This document shows, one piece after another, positions 1-7,686 of a DNA stretch of 64,000 bases (the first letter of the stretch is position 1; each line of letters starts with the position of its first letter). The translations under genes were made by a program, and so were the position numbers. Source of the stretch: Acidimicrobiales bacterium (lineage in GTDB: Bacteria > Actinomycetota > Acidimicrobiia > Acidimicrobiales > SHLQ01); the NCBI GenBank assembly GCA_020629635.1, contig JAHDCX010000001.1, positions 263,043 through 327,042 of the forward strand, given 5' to 3'. Below the pieces are notes generated by a model. It was given only the letters and a program-made list of their open reading frames with translations, was not told where the DNA came from and did no database searches.

Positions 1-22
1 TGCCCGGCGTCGAGTACCGCGA

Positions 23-1492
23 TTGACCGCCTCGTCCGCAGCCGGAGCAAAGCCGGGAATTCTCGACGCAGCGCACCGGCGACTCACCATCGCTGCGATG
101 TGTCTCGTTGCCGTCGTCGCCTACAACAATCTCGCCGTCTCTGCCGCCCTGCCGTCGATCGGTGACGACTTCGGCGCGCTGCGCTGGTTGCCTTGGGTCG
201 TCACCGTCGAGTTGCTTGCGTCCGCCGTCGCCACATTGGCCGCCGGGCCGATCATCGACGCGTTCGGCGTCCGTCGCGTCGCCCGCGTGGCCATGCTGGG
301 ATTCGGCGCGTCCTGCGTGATCTGCGGATTCGCACCGTCGCTCGCGACGCTGATCGCTGGGCGAGCGATGCAGGGACTCATGGCCGGCGCGATCTTCGCC
401 GCCATGCTCGTCACCGTTGGGCTCGGGTATCCCGCCCCGCTCCGGCCACGCGCCTACGCCGCCAACTCCGCGGTCTGGGGCGTGATGGGTGTCGCCGGCC
501 CCGCCCTGGCGGCCATCGTGATCGGCTTCGGCGAGTGGCCGTGGGTCTTCCACGTCAACCTCCCGTTCGTTGCGTTTGCGATCGCGGCTGGCTGGAACAT
601 CTTCCCGGAGCGCCAACCCGGCGCGCCGACGCTGCGGATCGATGGACGCGGCCTCGTGCTCGTCGTTGCGTTCTCGATCACCGTGCTCGTTGGATTGTCC
701 GAGCCGACGCTCCGCTCCCTCGCTCCGCTCGCGATCGGCGGCGCCTTCGCTGCGCTGTACCTTCGCCATGCCAGCAACTCGCTCGAGCCGATTCTGCGGC
801 GAGAACATCTTTTTGCGCTTCGGTTCCGATACATCCACCTCGTCGCGGTCTTTGCCGTGCTCGGCGGCATCACCGCGAACACCTTTCTTCCGGTCTGGAT
901 GAAGGCGGCGCAAGGCGCCACGTCGGCCTCCGCTGCCTTCTCGGTGGTGTGGCTGACGCTCGGCTGGACGACCGGCGCCTTTCTGTCGAGCCGGGTTGCT
1001 GAACGAAGACGAGTCGAAGACGCGGTGTCGTTGGGCGCGCTCGTGTTGTTTGCAGGCACATGCATCGTTGCGATCGCCGTACTTGCCGATGTGGCCGTTT
1101 GGGTCGTTTTCGCTGGGTTCGTGTTGACCGGTGTCGGCGTCGGCGCGGTGTCCACCGGCAGCCTCGCGTTGATGCAGTCTCGTGCGACGCCGACGGAGAT
1201 GGGCCGCACGAACTCGGCCTTCCAGTTCCTCCGAACGCTCGGATTCGCGTTCGGAGCGGCCCTTGGCGGCCTCGCCATGTTCGGAACCGCGGCCGCACGC
1301 TTCGGCGACGCCGATGCGGTGCGCGATCTGCTTGGCGATGACGCCGAGGCGGTGTCGCCGGCCGTCATCGCGGCGGTGGACGAAGGCTTCGGCCGCTCCG
1401 CGCTGATCGGCTTGATCTGCGCCGCAGCGTGCGTGGCCGGTTCCCGTGCCGTGGCTTCGGCTCGAGGTCTCCGCCATGAAGGTCGGCGATGA
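23..1492 (+). CDS. MFS transporter, probable multidrug exporter
   Basis: An integral membrane protein of about 489 residues, alternating hydrophobic segments throughout, with the major-facilitator loop after the second segment (DAFGVRRVARV, about residue 79) and a GRAMQGLMAG segment typical of drug:proton antiporters of the EmrB/QacA type. It would export a small molecule using the proton gradient; the substrate cannot be read from sequence. The TTG at 23 is the first start seen, but the frame stays open to the left edge, so the true start may lie outside the window. It ends 45 bases before the retron RNA and has no evident link to it. Family call is firm, substrate unknown. Confidence 0.8.
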   Translation: MTASSAAGAKPGILDAAHRRLTIAAMCLVAVVAYNNLAVSAALPSIGDDFGALRWLPWVVTVELLASAVATLAAGPIIDAFGVRRVARVAMLGFGASCVICGFAPSLATLIAGRAMQGLMAGAIFAAMLVTVGLGYPAPLRPRAYAANSAVWGVMGVAGPALAAIVIGFGEWPWVFHVNLPFVAFAIAAGWNIFPERQPGAPTLRIDGRGLVLVVAFSITVLVGLSEPTLRSLAPLAIGGAFAALYLRHASNSLEPILRREHLFALRFRYIHLVAVFAVLGGITANTFLPVWMKAAQGATSASAAFSVVWLTLGWTTGAFLSSRVAERRRVEDAVSLGALVLFAGTCIVAIAVLADVAVWVVFAGFVLTGVGVGAVSTGSLALMQSRATPTEMGRTNSAFQFLRTLGFAFGAALGGLAMFGTAAARFGDADAVRDLLGDDAEAVSPAVIAAVDEGFGRSALIGLICAAACVAGSRAVASARGLRHEGRR

Positions 1493-1537
1493 CTGGCTGA
1501 ACTCGGGATTCGTCGGCTGTGCCAGACTCCAGCGGTA

Positions 1538-1723
1538 GGCAGCGGGACGCGTCGAGCACGAGGAAGGGGGAGGCGGCGGTGCACGCATCACCGACTCAAC
1601 CCGACCTGCTCCGGGGTACCCCCGGGGTCGCAACGATGCAGAGCCATCGCATCGGATGCGGGGCAGCAGGCTTCGCCTGCGAGTCCGCACCCACGACACG
1701 CACAGTCGGTGCGTCCCGCTGTC
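1538..1723 (+). ncRNA. Candidate retron msr-msd RNA
   Basis: Bases 1538-1555 pair with 1706-1723 as an uninterrupted 18-bp duplex (11 consecutive Watson-Crick pairs at 1540-1550/1711-1721, three G-U pairs). This is the a1/a2 inverted repeat that bounds retron RNAs. Inside lie short hairpins: 1577-1581/1589-1593 with a 7-base loop; 1602-1606/1626-1630 capped by 1611-1614/1622-1625; 1634-1639/1649-1654; and 1657-1661/1685-1689 capped by 1666-1671/1675-1680. A1555-G1556-C1557 directly follows a1, where retrons place the branching G. By analogy msr would be about 1556-1630 and msd about 1631-1705. The RNA ends four bases before the RT start. Boundaries and branch base are inferred by eye. Confidence 0.72.
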
Positions 1724-1727
1724 CACG

Positions 1728-3116
1728 ATGAGATCACCCGCGTTCGATCGTCGGTCCGAGCTTGCGGAGGTCATTGCCTTCGCATTCCGTGATGGGTCGT
1801 GGGACGTGGCGTCGATGGCGGCACGAGCCGCGCATGATCTCGGGCTCGGTGATGGACGTCCGTTCGAGCCGCTGGCCGCGCACGTCTGTTCGGTGTACCC
1901 CGATCCTGCCGAGTCTTCGACACGGTCGCTCGCCCAGCTGGTCGAATCCGTTCTCGGCGCGATGGCGGCGGATCGGGCCGCGACGTTCGACGGCGAGCTC
2001 GTGGCGTGGTTGGGCGGCGCACACAATTCCTTCGCCGAGCGTTGGCGAGACGTCGGGCGAAAGACCCGATCCGCGATGGACGACTCGCGCTGGCCGGTGA
2101 CTCCCATCAACGACCCGGTCGAGCTGGCCCAGGCAGTCGATCTGGATCCGACGATGCTCGAGTGGTTCGCAGACGTGCGGTCACTCGAACGAACCGTGAC
2201 GGACGAGAACCTGCGCCACTACGACTACCGGTGGCGACCCAAGCGAGGTGGTGGGGCTCGACTCGTCGAAGCGCCGAAGCAGAATCTCAAAACGGTCCAG
2301 CGACGGATTCTCCGTCGAATTCTCGACGCCGTCCCTGCCCACGAGGCGGCGCATGGCTTTCGGCGCGGTCGGTCGATTCAGAGTTTTGCGGCGCCGCACA
2401 CCGGACAGGACGTGGTCGTACGACTCGATCTTCGCTCGTTCTTCACCTCGGTCCCCGCCGGACGCATCTTCGCGATCTTCACCTCGATCGGCTACCCGGC
2501 GCCCGTCGCACACGTCTTGACCGGCCTCACCACCAACGCCACCCCTGCACGGGTGCTCGCGGCGTATCCCGGAAGTCGCGGACTGGACGCGAGCGTGGCG
2601 GCGATGTTGCGTGGCGTTCACCTCCCGCAAGGAGCCCCGACGTCTCCGGCGCTCGCCAACCTGGCTGCGTTTGCTCTCGATGTGCGGCTTGCGGCCCTGG
2701 CTGAGCGATTCGACGCCACCTACACGCGCTACGCCGATGACCTCGCCGTGTCCGGCAGCGGCGACTTTGCTCGCGCCGTGGATCGCTTCATCGCCATCGC
2801 CGCAACGGTGGTGTCCGACGAGGGATTCTCGATCGCGCCCGACAAGACCCGGGTCCAGCGGTCCCACCGGCGTCAGGTCCTCACCGGCCTGACCGTCAAT
2901 CGTCATCTGAACGTTGCCCGGCGCGACGTCGACCGCCTGCGTGCCCTGCTGCACGACGCGGTTCACAACGGACCCGACGCGGCCAACCGGAACGGCATCG
3001 TGCAGTTTCAATCGCATCTGGAGGGACGGATTGGCCATGTGCAGGCGACCAACCCCGCCCGGGCACGACGGCTTTGGCTCCTCTTCGACCAGATCGATTG
3101 GAGCGTAAGCCGCTGA
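1728..3116 (+). CDS. Retron reverse transcriptase
   Basis: A reverse transcriptase of 462 residues from the ATG at 1728. Seen: HGFRRGRS, then AAPH and the palm strand VRLDLRSFF with the first catalytic Asp (about residues 225-240), [13 protein letters not shown] (about 299), the catalytic YADD at 335-338, and VLTGLTVN near 384, matching the retron VTG region. There is an N-terminal extension of about 140 residues with no enzyme motif. From memory the whole protein resembles the long RTs of myxobacterial retrons such as Mx162. Starts at 1656 or earlier would lie inside the msd hairpins, so 1728 is preferred. It should make msDNA from the adjacent RNA. No maturase or endonuclease domain is visible, which argues against a group II intron. 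Confidence 0.85.
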   Translation: MRSPAFDRRSELAEVIAFAFRDGSWDVASMAARAAHDLGLGDGRPFEPLAAHVCSVYPDPAESSTRSLAQLVESVLGAMAADRAATFDGELVAWLGGAHNSFAERWRDVGRKTRSAMDDSRWPVTPINDPVELAQAVDLDPTMLEWFADVRSLERTVTDENLRHYDYRWRPKRGGGARLVEAPKQNLKTVQRRILRRILDAVPAHEAAHGFRRGRSIQSFAAPHTGQDVVVRLDLRSFFTSVPAGRIFAIFTSIGYPAPVAHVLTGLTTNATPARVLAAYPGSRGLDASVAAMLRGVHLPQGAPTSPALANLAAFALDVRLAALAERFDATYTRYADDLAVSGSGDFARAVDRFIAIAATVVSDEGFSIAPDKTRVQRSHRRQVLTGLTVNRHLNVARRDVDRLRALLHDAVHNGPDAANRNGIVQFQSHLEGRIGHVQATNPARARRLWLLFDQIDWSVSR

Positions 3117-3118
3117 AT

Positions 3119-3132
3119 CGAACGATCGTTCG
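3119..3132 (+). promoter_or_regulatory. LexA (SOS) box 1 upstream of recA
   Basis: CGAACGATCGTTCG is a perfect dyad matching the actinobacterial/Bacillus-type SOS box CGAAC-N4-GTTCG. It begins three bases after the reverse transcriptase stop codon and lies upstream of the recA promoter. Confidence 0.9.
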
Positions 3133-3141
3133 TCGAAATGC

Positions 3142-3170
3142 TTGTTCGAACAGCTGTTCGGAACTACATT
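3142..3170 (+). promoter_or_regulatory. recA promoter
   Basis: TTGTTC at 3142-3147 and TACATT at 3165-3170 are separated by 17 bases, a good -35/-10 pair. The downstream SOS box overlaps it. The transcript would have a leader of about 110 bases before the GTG at 3290. Confidence 0.7.
3147..3160 (+). promoter_or_regulatory. LexA (SOS) box 2 upstream of recA
   Basis: CGAACAGCTGTTCG is a second perfect dyad, 28 bases centre to centre from box 1. It abuts the predicted -35 hexamer and fills most of the -35/-10 spacer, so bound LexA would block polymerase. Confidence 0.9.
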
Positions 3171-3289
3171 GCTGTTGTCCTCGCACGGCCATCGCTGGTC
3201 GATCGACGAACACGCTGGTGTCACACCCCCTCCGTAGGGTCCCCACCGTCAACTTCCCCAACTCACGAACATCACACAGGAGCAACGAC

Positions 3290-4357
3290 GTGGAGCGAGA
3301 CAAAGCACTCGACATGGCCCTCGGGCAGATCGAAAAGCAGTTCGGCAAGGGTGCCGTCATGCGGATGGGGGAGAAGGGCTCGATGGCGATCGAGTCCGTT
3401 CCCACCGGCGCACTGGCGCTGGACCTTGCCCTCGGGATCGGGGGACTTCCCCGCGGTCGCGTGACGGAGATCTACGGCCCGGAGTCCTCGGGCAAGTCGA
3501 CCTTGGCAACCCATGTGGTGGCCGAAGCGCAGCGCAACGGCGGCAGCTGCGCCTACATCGACGCCGAGCATGCGATGGATCCGGTGTATGCCAAGGCGAT
3601 CGGTGTCGACATCGACAGCCTCCTCATCTCTCAGCCCGACACCGGCGAACAGGCCCTCGAGATCTGCGACATGTTGGTCCGATCGGGGGCCCTCGACGTG
3701 ATCGTCATCGACTCGGTTGCGGCCTTGACGCCCAAGGCGGAGATCGAGGGAGACATGGGTGACAGCCATGTGGGTCTCCAAGCCCGACTCATGTCGCAGG
3801 CACTTCGCAAGCTCACCGCCAACCTCAACAAGACCGACACGATCTGCATCTTCATCAATCAGTTGCGAGAGAAGATCGGCGTCATGTTCGGTTCGCCCGA
3901 GACCACCCCGGGCGGCCGGGCGCTGAAGTTCTACTCGTCGGTGCGGCTCGACATCCGGCGGATCGAGTCGATCAAGCAGGGTGCTGAGGTCGTGGGCAAC
4001 CGAACCCGAGTCAAGGTCGTCAAGAACAAGGTGGCGCCGCCGTTCCGTCAGGCCGAGTTCGACATCATGTACGGGGCTGGCATCAGCCGTGAAGGTTCGG
4101 TCCTTGACCTGGCGGTCGAACACGACGTCGTCAAGAAATCCGGTGCCTGGTACACCTACGAGGGTGAGCAACTCGGGCAGGGCCGCGAAAAGGCCAAGGA
4201 CTTCTTGACGGAGAACCCCGAGCTGATGGTCGAGATCACCGACCGGGTCACCAAGATCGTGATGCCGGAGCCGGACGCACCGGGCGAGAACGCTGACGTC
4301 TCTCTGGACGAAGAGTTCTCCGACGCGGACGACGAGCCCATCCTGCTCGACGACTGA
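3290..4357 (+). CDS. recA: Recombinase RecA
   Basis: The DNA strand-exchange recombinase and co-protease for LexA. 355 residues, normal length. Seen: Walker [10 protein letters not shown] near residue 65, the MAW-type residues, [10 protein letters not shown] (Walker B), the loop region with [15 protein letters not shown], and an acidic C-terminal tail. No intein interrupts it. The GTG at 3290 is chosen because AGGAG at 3278-3282 sits seven bases upstream and the sequence from there matches RecA N-termini ([10 protein letters not shown]). Expression is SOS-controlled by the two boxes above. A recX gene, which usually follows in actinobacteria, is absent; a strong hairpin ends the unit instead. 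Confidence 0.98.
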   Translation: MERDKALDMALGQIEKQFGKGAVMRMGEKGSMAIESVPTGALALDLALGIGGLPRGRVTEIYGPESSGKSTLATHVVAEAQRNGGSCAYIDAEHAMDPVYAKAIGVDIDSLLISQPDTGEQALEICDMLVRSGALDVIVIDSVAALTPKAEIEGDMGDSHVGLQARLMSQALRKLTANLNKTDTICIFINQLREKIGVMFGSPETTPGGRALKFYSSVRLDIRRIESIKQGAEVVGNRTRVKVVKNKVAPPFRQAEFDIMYGAGISREGSVLDLAVEHDVVKKSGAWYTYEGEQLGQGREKAKDFLTENPELMVEITDRVTKIVMPEPDAPGENADVSLDEEFSDADDEPILLDD

Positions 4358-4371
4358 ATCGGCACGTTCCA

Positions 4372-4419
4372 AAACACCAGATGCCCGTCACCGTGAGGGG
4401 TGGCGGGCATCTGGCGTTT
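4372..4419. terminator. Hairpin terminator after recA
   Basis: 4377-4392 pairs with 4399-4414 as a 16-bp stem (one G-U) around a six-base loop, flanked by AAAC/GTTT that also pair after one mismatch. It lies between recA and the convergent gene ending at 4465 and could stop transcription from both sides. The T-tract is short. Confidence 0.75.
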
Positions 4420-4464
4420 GGAGGGGACGGTGGTCGGGGACGACGATCCCAGTGACGATTCTGT

Positions 4465-5163
4465 TCAGCGTTTCTCCACTTGTCGGACGGAGCGCACGTC
4501 AATCAAGCGGTCGTACTCGACCTCGCTCCGCTTGGCAGCGAGTCGCATCGTCAGACGGTGAAAGGCCGCCGGCTCGACCATGAAGCGAATCTGGCTCAGG
4601 GCTTGGTTTTGGCCGGCGGATTCGACGCGAAGCGTGGCATAGCCGAAGAATTCGCCAAGTGTGGTCCGTTCGAGCACGATGTCGGTCACTTTGGTGACGG
4701 GCATCGAGGCGATGGTGAAGCCGAGAAACCCGGTGACTTCGATGATCCGACGGTTGGTGATGTAGCGCACCTCGTAGCGCCACCACCGGAGGATCCGAAA
4801 GCCCAGTCGGGCGATGAACCAGAGTCCGATCCCCGGGATCAGCACGATAGGTGAGACGTCTCGGGTCACGAGTACGTAGGCCACGATGAGTGCCGCCCCG
4901 ACGTTGGTTGGGCTCCAGTCCTGGAGTCGGAACCACCGGTACATCACGATCACGGAGAGCCCGATCAGCAACATCAACAGGTTGATGCCGTCGTAGGCCG
5001 GGCGAAGCAGCGCCACAGTGACCAGCGTCAGGACGGCAAACGTCTCGATTGCTGGTTCGGCCAGGCTCATTGCGTGCTTTGGGGTGCGGTACAGCACGAC
5101 TTCGTCGGCGACAAGGACGTCGCGATCGCGAGGTGGTCGGATGAGCAGGGAGATTCGTTGCAC
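4465..5163 (-). CDS. PH-domain (YdbS-like, bPH_2) membrane protein
   Basis: About 232 residues from the GTG at 5163. Two hydrophobic segments near the N-terminus are followed by another pair, then the bacterial pleckstrin-like domain signature: YITNRRIIEVTGFLG, MPVTKVTDI, and FGYATLRVESAGQ. Such proteins are membrane-anchored and of poorly defined function. The start is uncertain: the longer open frame is low-complexity Arg/Pro and looks non-coding, while GAGAG just upstream of 5163 can serve as a weak ribosome site. It is convergent with recA and lies downstream of the small membrane gene at 5262-5459. Confidence 0.75.
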   Translation of the reverse strand: MQRISLLIRPPRDRDVLVADEVVLYRTPKHAMSLAEPAIETFAVLTLVTVALLRPAYDGINLLMLLIGLSVIVMYRWFRLQDWSPTNVGAALIVAYVLVTRDVSPIVLIPGIGLWFIARLGFRILRWWRYEVRYITNRRIIEVTGFLGFTIASMPVTKVTDIVLERTTLGEFFGYATLRVESAGQNQALSQIRFMVEPAAFHRLTMRLAAKRSEVEYDRLIDVRSVRQVEKR

Positions 5164-5261
5164 GAATCTCTCGCTCGCGTACGGCTGCGGGCGTGGCGAT
5201 GCCGCCGTCCGGCGTGGACGGCTGGGGCGATGCGGATCTCCGGGTGGAGGACCCGCTTGGG

Positions 5262-5459
5262 TCACAGGCCGACGACTGCGAGGGCCTGGGTGACGGCGCC
5301 GTCCCCGGCGAGTCCCCGCAGGAAGTCCAGCATCGCTCCGGCAAGTCCGGAGAGCAGGCCGAGAAACGCGTTGCCTTGCTCGCCGGTCTGGGTGCCATTG
5401 AGCGAGATCAGATAGAGAACGAACAGTGCGAGCAGGGGATAGCCAAATCGCTTGGTCAT
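5262..5459 (-). CDS. Small membrane protein
   Basis: 65 residues with a good GGAGG seven bases before the ATG at 5459. The chain begins with KRFGYPLLALFVLYLISL, a transmembrane or signal-anchor segment, followed by a Gly/Ala-rich part with a second hydrophobic stretch. I do not recognise the family. It precedes the PH-domain gene by about 98 bases in the same direction, so the two may be co-transcribed. Confidence 0.6.
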   Translation of the reverse strand: MTKRFGYPLLALFVLYLISLNGTQTGEQGNAFLGLLSGLAGAMLDFLRGLAGDGAVTQALAVVGL

Positions 5460-5588
5460 GGGATTCCTCCGTGAGGTGAGGAGACGTCATGACCCCAGCT
5501 CGGCTGCATCACAGCCGGGCTCCGCTCGCCGACGTCATGCTAACACCACCCAGGCGCACAATCGGTGCATGATCACCCACTCTGCGTG

Positions 5589-5623
5589 TTACATCGGTGT
5601 AATTCCATCGGTGTAACCCGATG
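5589..5623 (+). promoter_or_regulatory. Two dyads upstream of miaB
   Basis: TTACA-TCGG-TGTAA at 5589-5602 is a perfect dyad of operator form. It is followed by CATCGG at 5606-5611 and CCGATG at 5618-5623, a 6-bp inverted repeat around TGTAAC. The string ATCGGTGTAA occurs twice here. The binding factor, if any, is unknown. Confidence 0.4.
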
Positions 5624-5654
5624 TCAAACTCGTCCGATGCACCCGGCACATGGG

Positions 5655-5702
5655 GAGCTGAGGCCATTGCCTCGGTACGAGCTGAGGGCATTGCCTCGGT
5701 AC
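5655..5702 (+). repeat. Tandem 24-bp repeat in the miaB promoter region
   Basis: Two head-to-tail copies of a 24-base unit (5655-5678 and 5679-5702) differ at one position. The second copy ends in GGTAC, and the following bases make it TACGCT (5700-5705), a -10 hexamer six bases before the miaB ATG. Confidence 0.85.
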
Positions 5703-5705
5703 GCT
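5700..5705 (+). promoter_or_regulatory. -10 element, leaderless miaB promoter
   Basis: TACGCT lies six bases before the ATG at 5712, so the transcript should begin at or next to the start codon. Confidence 0.5.
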
Positions 5706-5711
5706 GGGGGA

Positions 5712-7169
5712 ATGGCCGGCAAGTATCTGCTTCGCACCTACGGATGCCAGATGAACGAGCACGACAGCGAACGGATCGCGGGTCTGCTCGAAGCCGATGG
5801 GTACACCGCAACCGACGACCTCGAAGACGCCGATGTCGTCATGTTGAACACGTGCTGCATTCGAGAGAACGCGGACAACAAGCTCTACGGTGCACTCGGT
5901 CATCTGAAGGCGGCCAAGGCCGCGCGACCGGATCTTCAGATTGCCGTGGGCGGTTGCCTTGCGCAGAAGGATCGAGACTTGATCGCCGAACGAGCCGGGC
6001 ATGTCGACGTCGTGTTCGGGACGCACAATGTGCATCGGGCGGCGGAGCTGTTGCAGGAGAGCCGCGAGCACGGACCGATCGTTGAGATTCTGGAGGCGGC
6101 GGTCGATGCGGAACATGCGGCGTTTCCTTCGGCGCTCCCCGAAAAGCGAGAGGATGATCACGCCGCATGGGTCACGATCCAGATCGGTTGCGACAACAGC
6201 TGCGCGTTTTGCATCGTCCCGTCGGTACGCGGGCCAGAGATTTCGCGATCCTTCGGTGACTTGGTCGCGGAGGTCGAACGGCTGGCGCGCGACGGCGTCG
6301 CCGAGATCACCCTTCTCGGGCAGAACGTGAACAGCTACGGCCGAGACCTGACCCTCGCGGTCGGCTCGGCGGAGCCACCGCTGTCCGACGCACACGTCGT
6401 CGGACAGCGGTGGATCGATGCGGGCCGACGACGTGGTCGGCCGCTGTTCGCCGACCTGCTTCGAGCGGTGGGAGCCGTCGATGGCATCGAACGGGTGCGC
6501 TACACGAGCCCGCATCCGAAGGACCTTCGTGACGACACGATTGCGGCGATGGCCGAGGTCGACACGGTCTGCAACCACCTTCATCTCCCGCTCCAGTCGG
6601 GCAGTGACGCCATTCTTTCCTCGATGCACCGGGGGTATACCGCGCAGCGCTACCTGGAACGGCTGGCGAAGGCCCGAGCGGAGATCCCGGATCTCGCCGT
6701 CTCCACGGATCTCATCGTGGGCTTTCCGGGAGAGACCGAAGACGACTTCACCCAGACCCTCGAAGTCGCCGCAGAGGCGCAGTACGACAGCGCGTACACC
6801 TTCGTGTTCTCGCCGCGTGAGGGGACCGAAGCGGCCGAGCTGGTCAACGATTTCGTTCCACAGGCCGTGACCAAGGAACGGATGGAACGCCTTCGCCACG
6901 TCATCGAACGCAGCGCGGCGAAACACAACGCAGCTCGAGTTGGTCGGATCGAAGAAGTCGTCGTCGAAGGTCCATCCAAGCGGGACCCGTCGGTGATCAC
7001 CGGGCGAACTCGCCAGAACAAGCTCGTGCATTTCGCGGGCGACCTTCGAGTCGGGGCGCTCGCCGAGGTCGAGATCACTCAAGGCCGAAGTCACTACCTG
7101 CTCGGAGAACTCCGGTCACAGCTTCGTGGGCCCAAGACGCGCACGAGGATCCCTGTCGTTGCCGGGTGA
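5712..7169 (+). CDS. miaB: tRNA-2-methylthio-N6-dimethylallyladenosine synthase
   Basis: Radical SAM methylthiotransferase that adds the 2-methylthio group to i6A37 of tRNAs. 485 residues. Seen: N-terminal cluster domain beginning LLRTYGCQMNEHDSER with its Cys at about residues 10, 46 and 80; the radical SAM motif CDNSCAFC; LLGQNVNSYG; TSPHPKDLRD; LPLQSGSD; and a C-terminal TRAM region. A stretch of about 30 residues between the GRDL and FADLL motifs is longer than in E. coli MiaB and carries a perfect hairpin in the DNA. It heads the miaB-unknown-miaA series, so both enzymes of ms2i6A37 synthesis are made together. The ATG at 5712 follows a leaderless promoter. Confidence 0.95.
   Translation: MAGKYLLRTYGCQMNEHDSERIAGLLEADGYTATDDLEDADVVMLNTCCIRENADNKLYGALGHLKAAKAARPDLQIAVGGCLAQKDRDLIAERAGHVDVVFGTHNVHRAAELLQESREHGPIVEILEAAVDAEHAAFPSALPEKREDDHAAWVTIQIGCDNSCAFCIVPSVRGPEISRSFGDLVAEVERLARDGVAEITLLGQNVNSYGRDLTLAVGSAEPPLSDAHVVGQRWIDAGRRRGRPLFADLLRAVGAVDGIERVRYTSPHPKDLRDDTIAAMAEVDTVCNHLHLPLQSGSDAILSSMHRGYTAQRYLERLAKARAEIPDLAVSTDLIVGFPGETEDDFTQTLEVAAEAQYDSAYTFVFSPREGTEAAELVNDFVPQAVTKERMERLRHVIERSAAKHNAARVGRIEEVVVEGPSKRDPSVITGRTRQNKLVHFAGDLRVGALAEVEITQGRSHYLLGELRSQLRGPKTRTRIPVVAG
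6375..6413 (+). repeat. 16-bp perfect inverted repeat inside miaB
   Basis: 6375-6390 is exactly complementary to 6398-6413, with a 7-base loop. It is in frame and encodes part of the extra segment of MiaB between the radical SAM core motifs. Confidence 0.9.
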
Positions 7170-7686
7170 CGCTCGGCGACTGCGGTTGCACGGTCGCGCC
7201 GACGAGGCCCAGTTCGCCCAGAATCCGCTCCCGGTCGTCGAGGCCATGGGTGAGGCGCTGGCGGCCTGGCACGGTGGACAGACCTCGTCACTCACCCCGC
7301 GGACGCCAATGGAGATCCGCAACGCGCTGGCCCTTCTGGACGAAGAATCCGCGGTGATTCCAAGTCCGTACGAACGTGTCTCGAGACCAACGCTGCGAAC
7401 GGCGCTGTCGTCTGGACCTCCGGCGAATTCCGCTGCGGTGTGCACCCACGGTGCGCCGATCGTCGCTGCGGCGTTTCTCGATCGTGGCGTGCTCCGGTGG
7501 GACACACCGAGTGAGCCCGGCCTCGATCCCGCGGAGCGAGATCTCGCGATTGCGCTTCGTTCGATCGCGGAGACGTTCTCACCAGAGGCGACTCGCACGT
7601 TCATCGATGCGTACACGACCTATGGAGGGCAGCTGCCGGACGCCGCCACGCTCGACTGGTACGCGTTGCTCGCGGCATTCCGGTGA
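7159..7686 (+). CDS. Unknown protein between miaB and miaA
   Basis: About 175 residues, soluble, rich in Ala and charged residues, no motif I recognise. The TTG at 7159 is a likely start, overlapping the miaB end by 11 bases with CGAGGA nine bases upstream; a GTG at 7126 is the alternative. Its stop overlaps the miaA start in a GTGA junction (7683-7686), so translation is coupled on the downstream side. Tight packing between two tRNA A37-modification genes suggests it is expressed with them, but no function is implied by the sequence. Confidence 0.65.
   Translation: MPGDARRLRLHGRADEAQFAQNPLPVVEAMGEALAAWHGGQTSSLTPRTPMEIRNALALLDEESAVIPSPYERVSRPTLRTALSSGPPANSAAVCTHGAPIVAAAFLDRGVLRWDTPSEPGLDPAERDLAIALRSIAETFSPEATRTFIDAYTTYGGQLPDAATLDWYALLAAFR

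Noticed and set aside
23-1492. MFS gene as retron effector
   Set aside because: No overlap, no shared promoter and no known precedent that I can name; adjacency alone is not enough.
1610-1627. CCGGGGTACCCCCGGGG as a stand-alone operator or terminator
   Set aside because: Fits better as the cap of the second msr-type hairpin in the retron RNA.
1656-1727. Upstream in-frame start for the reverse transcriptase
   Set aside because: It would translate through the msd hairpins and a2, and the 24 added residues are Arg/His-rich without RT similarity. ATG 1728 is used.
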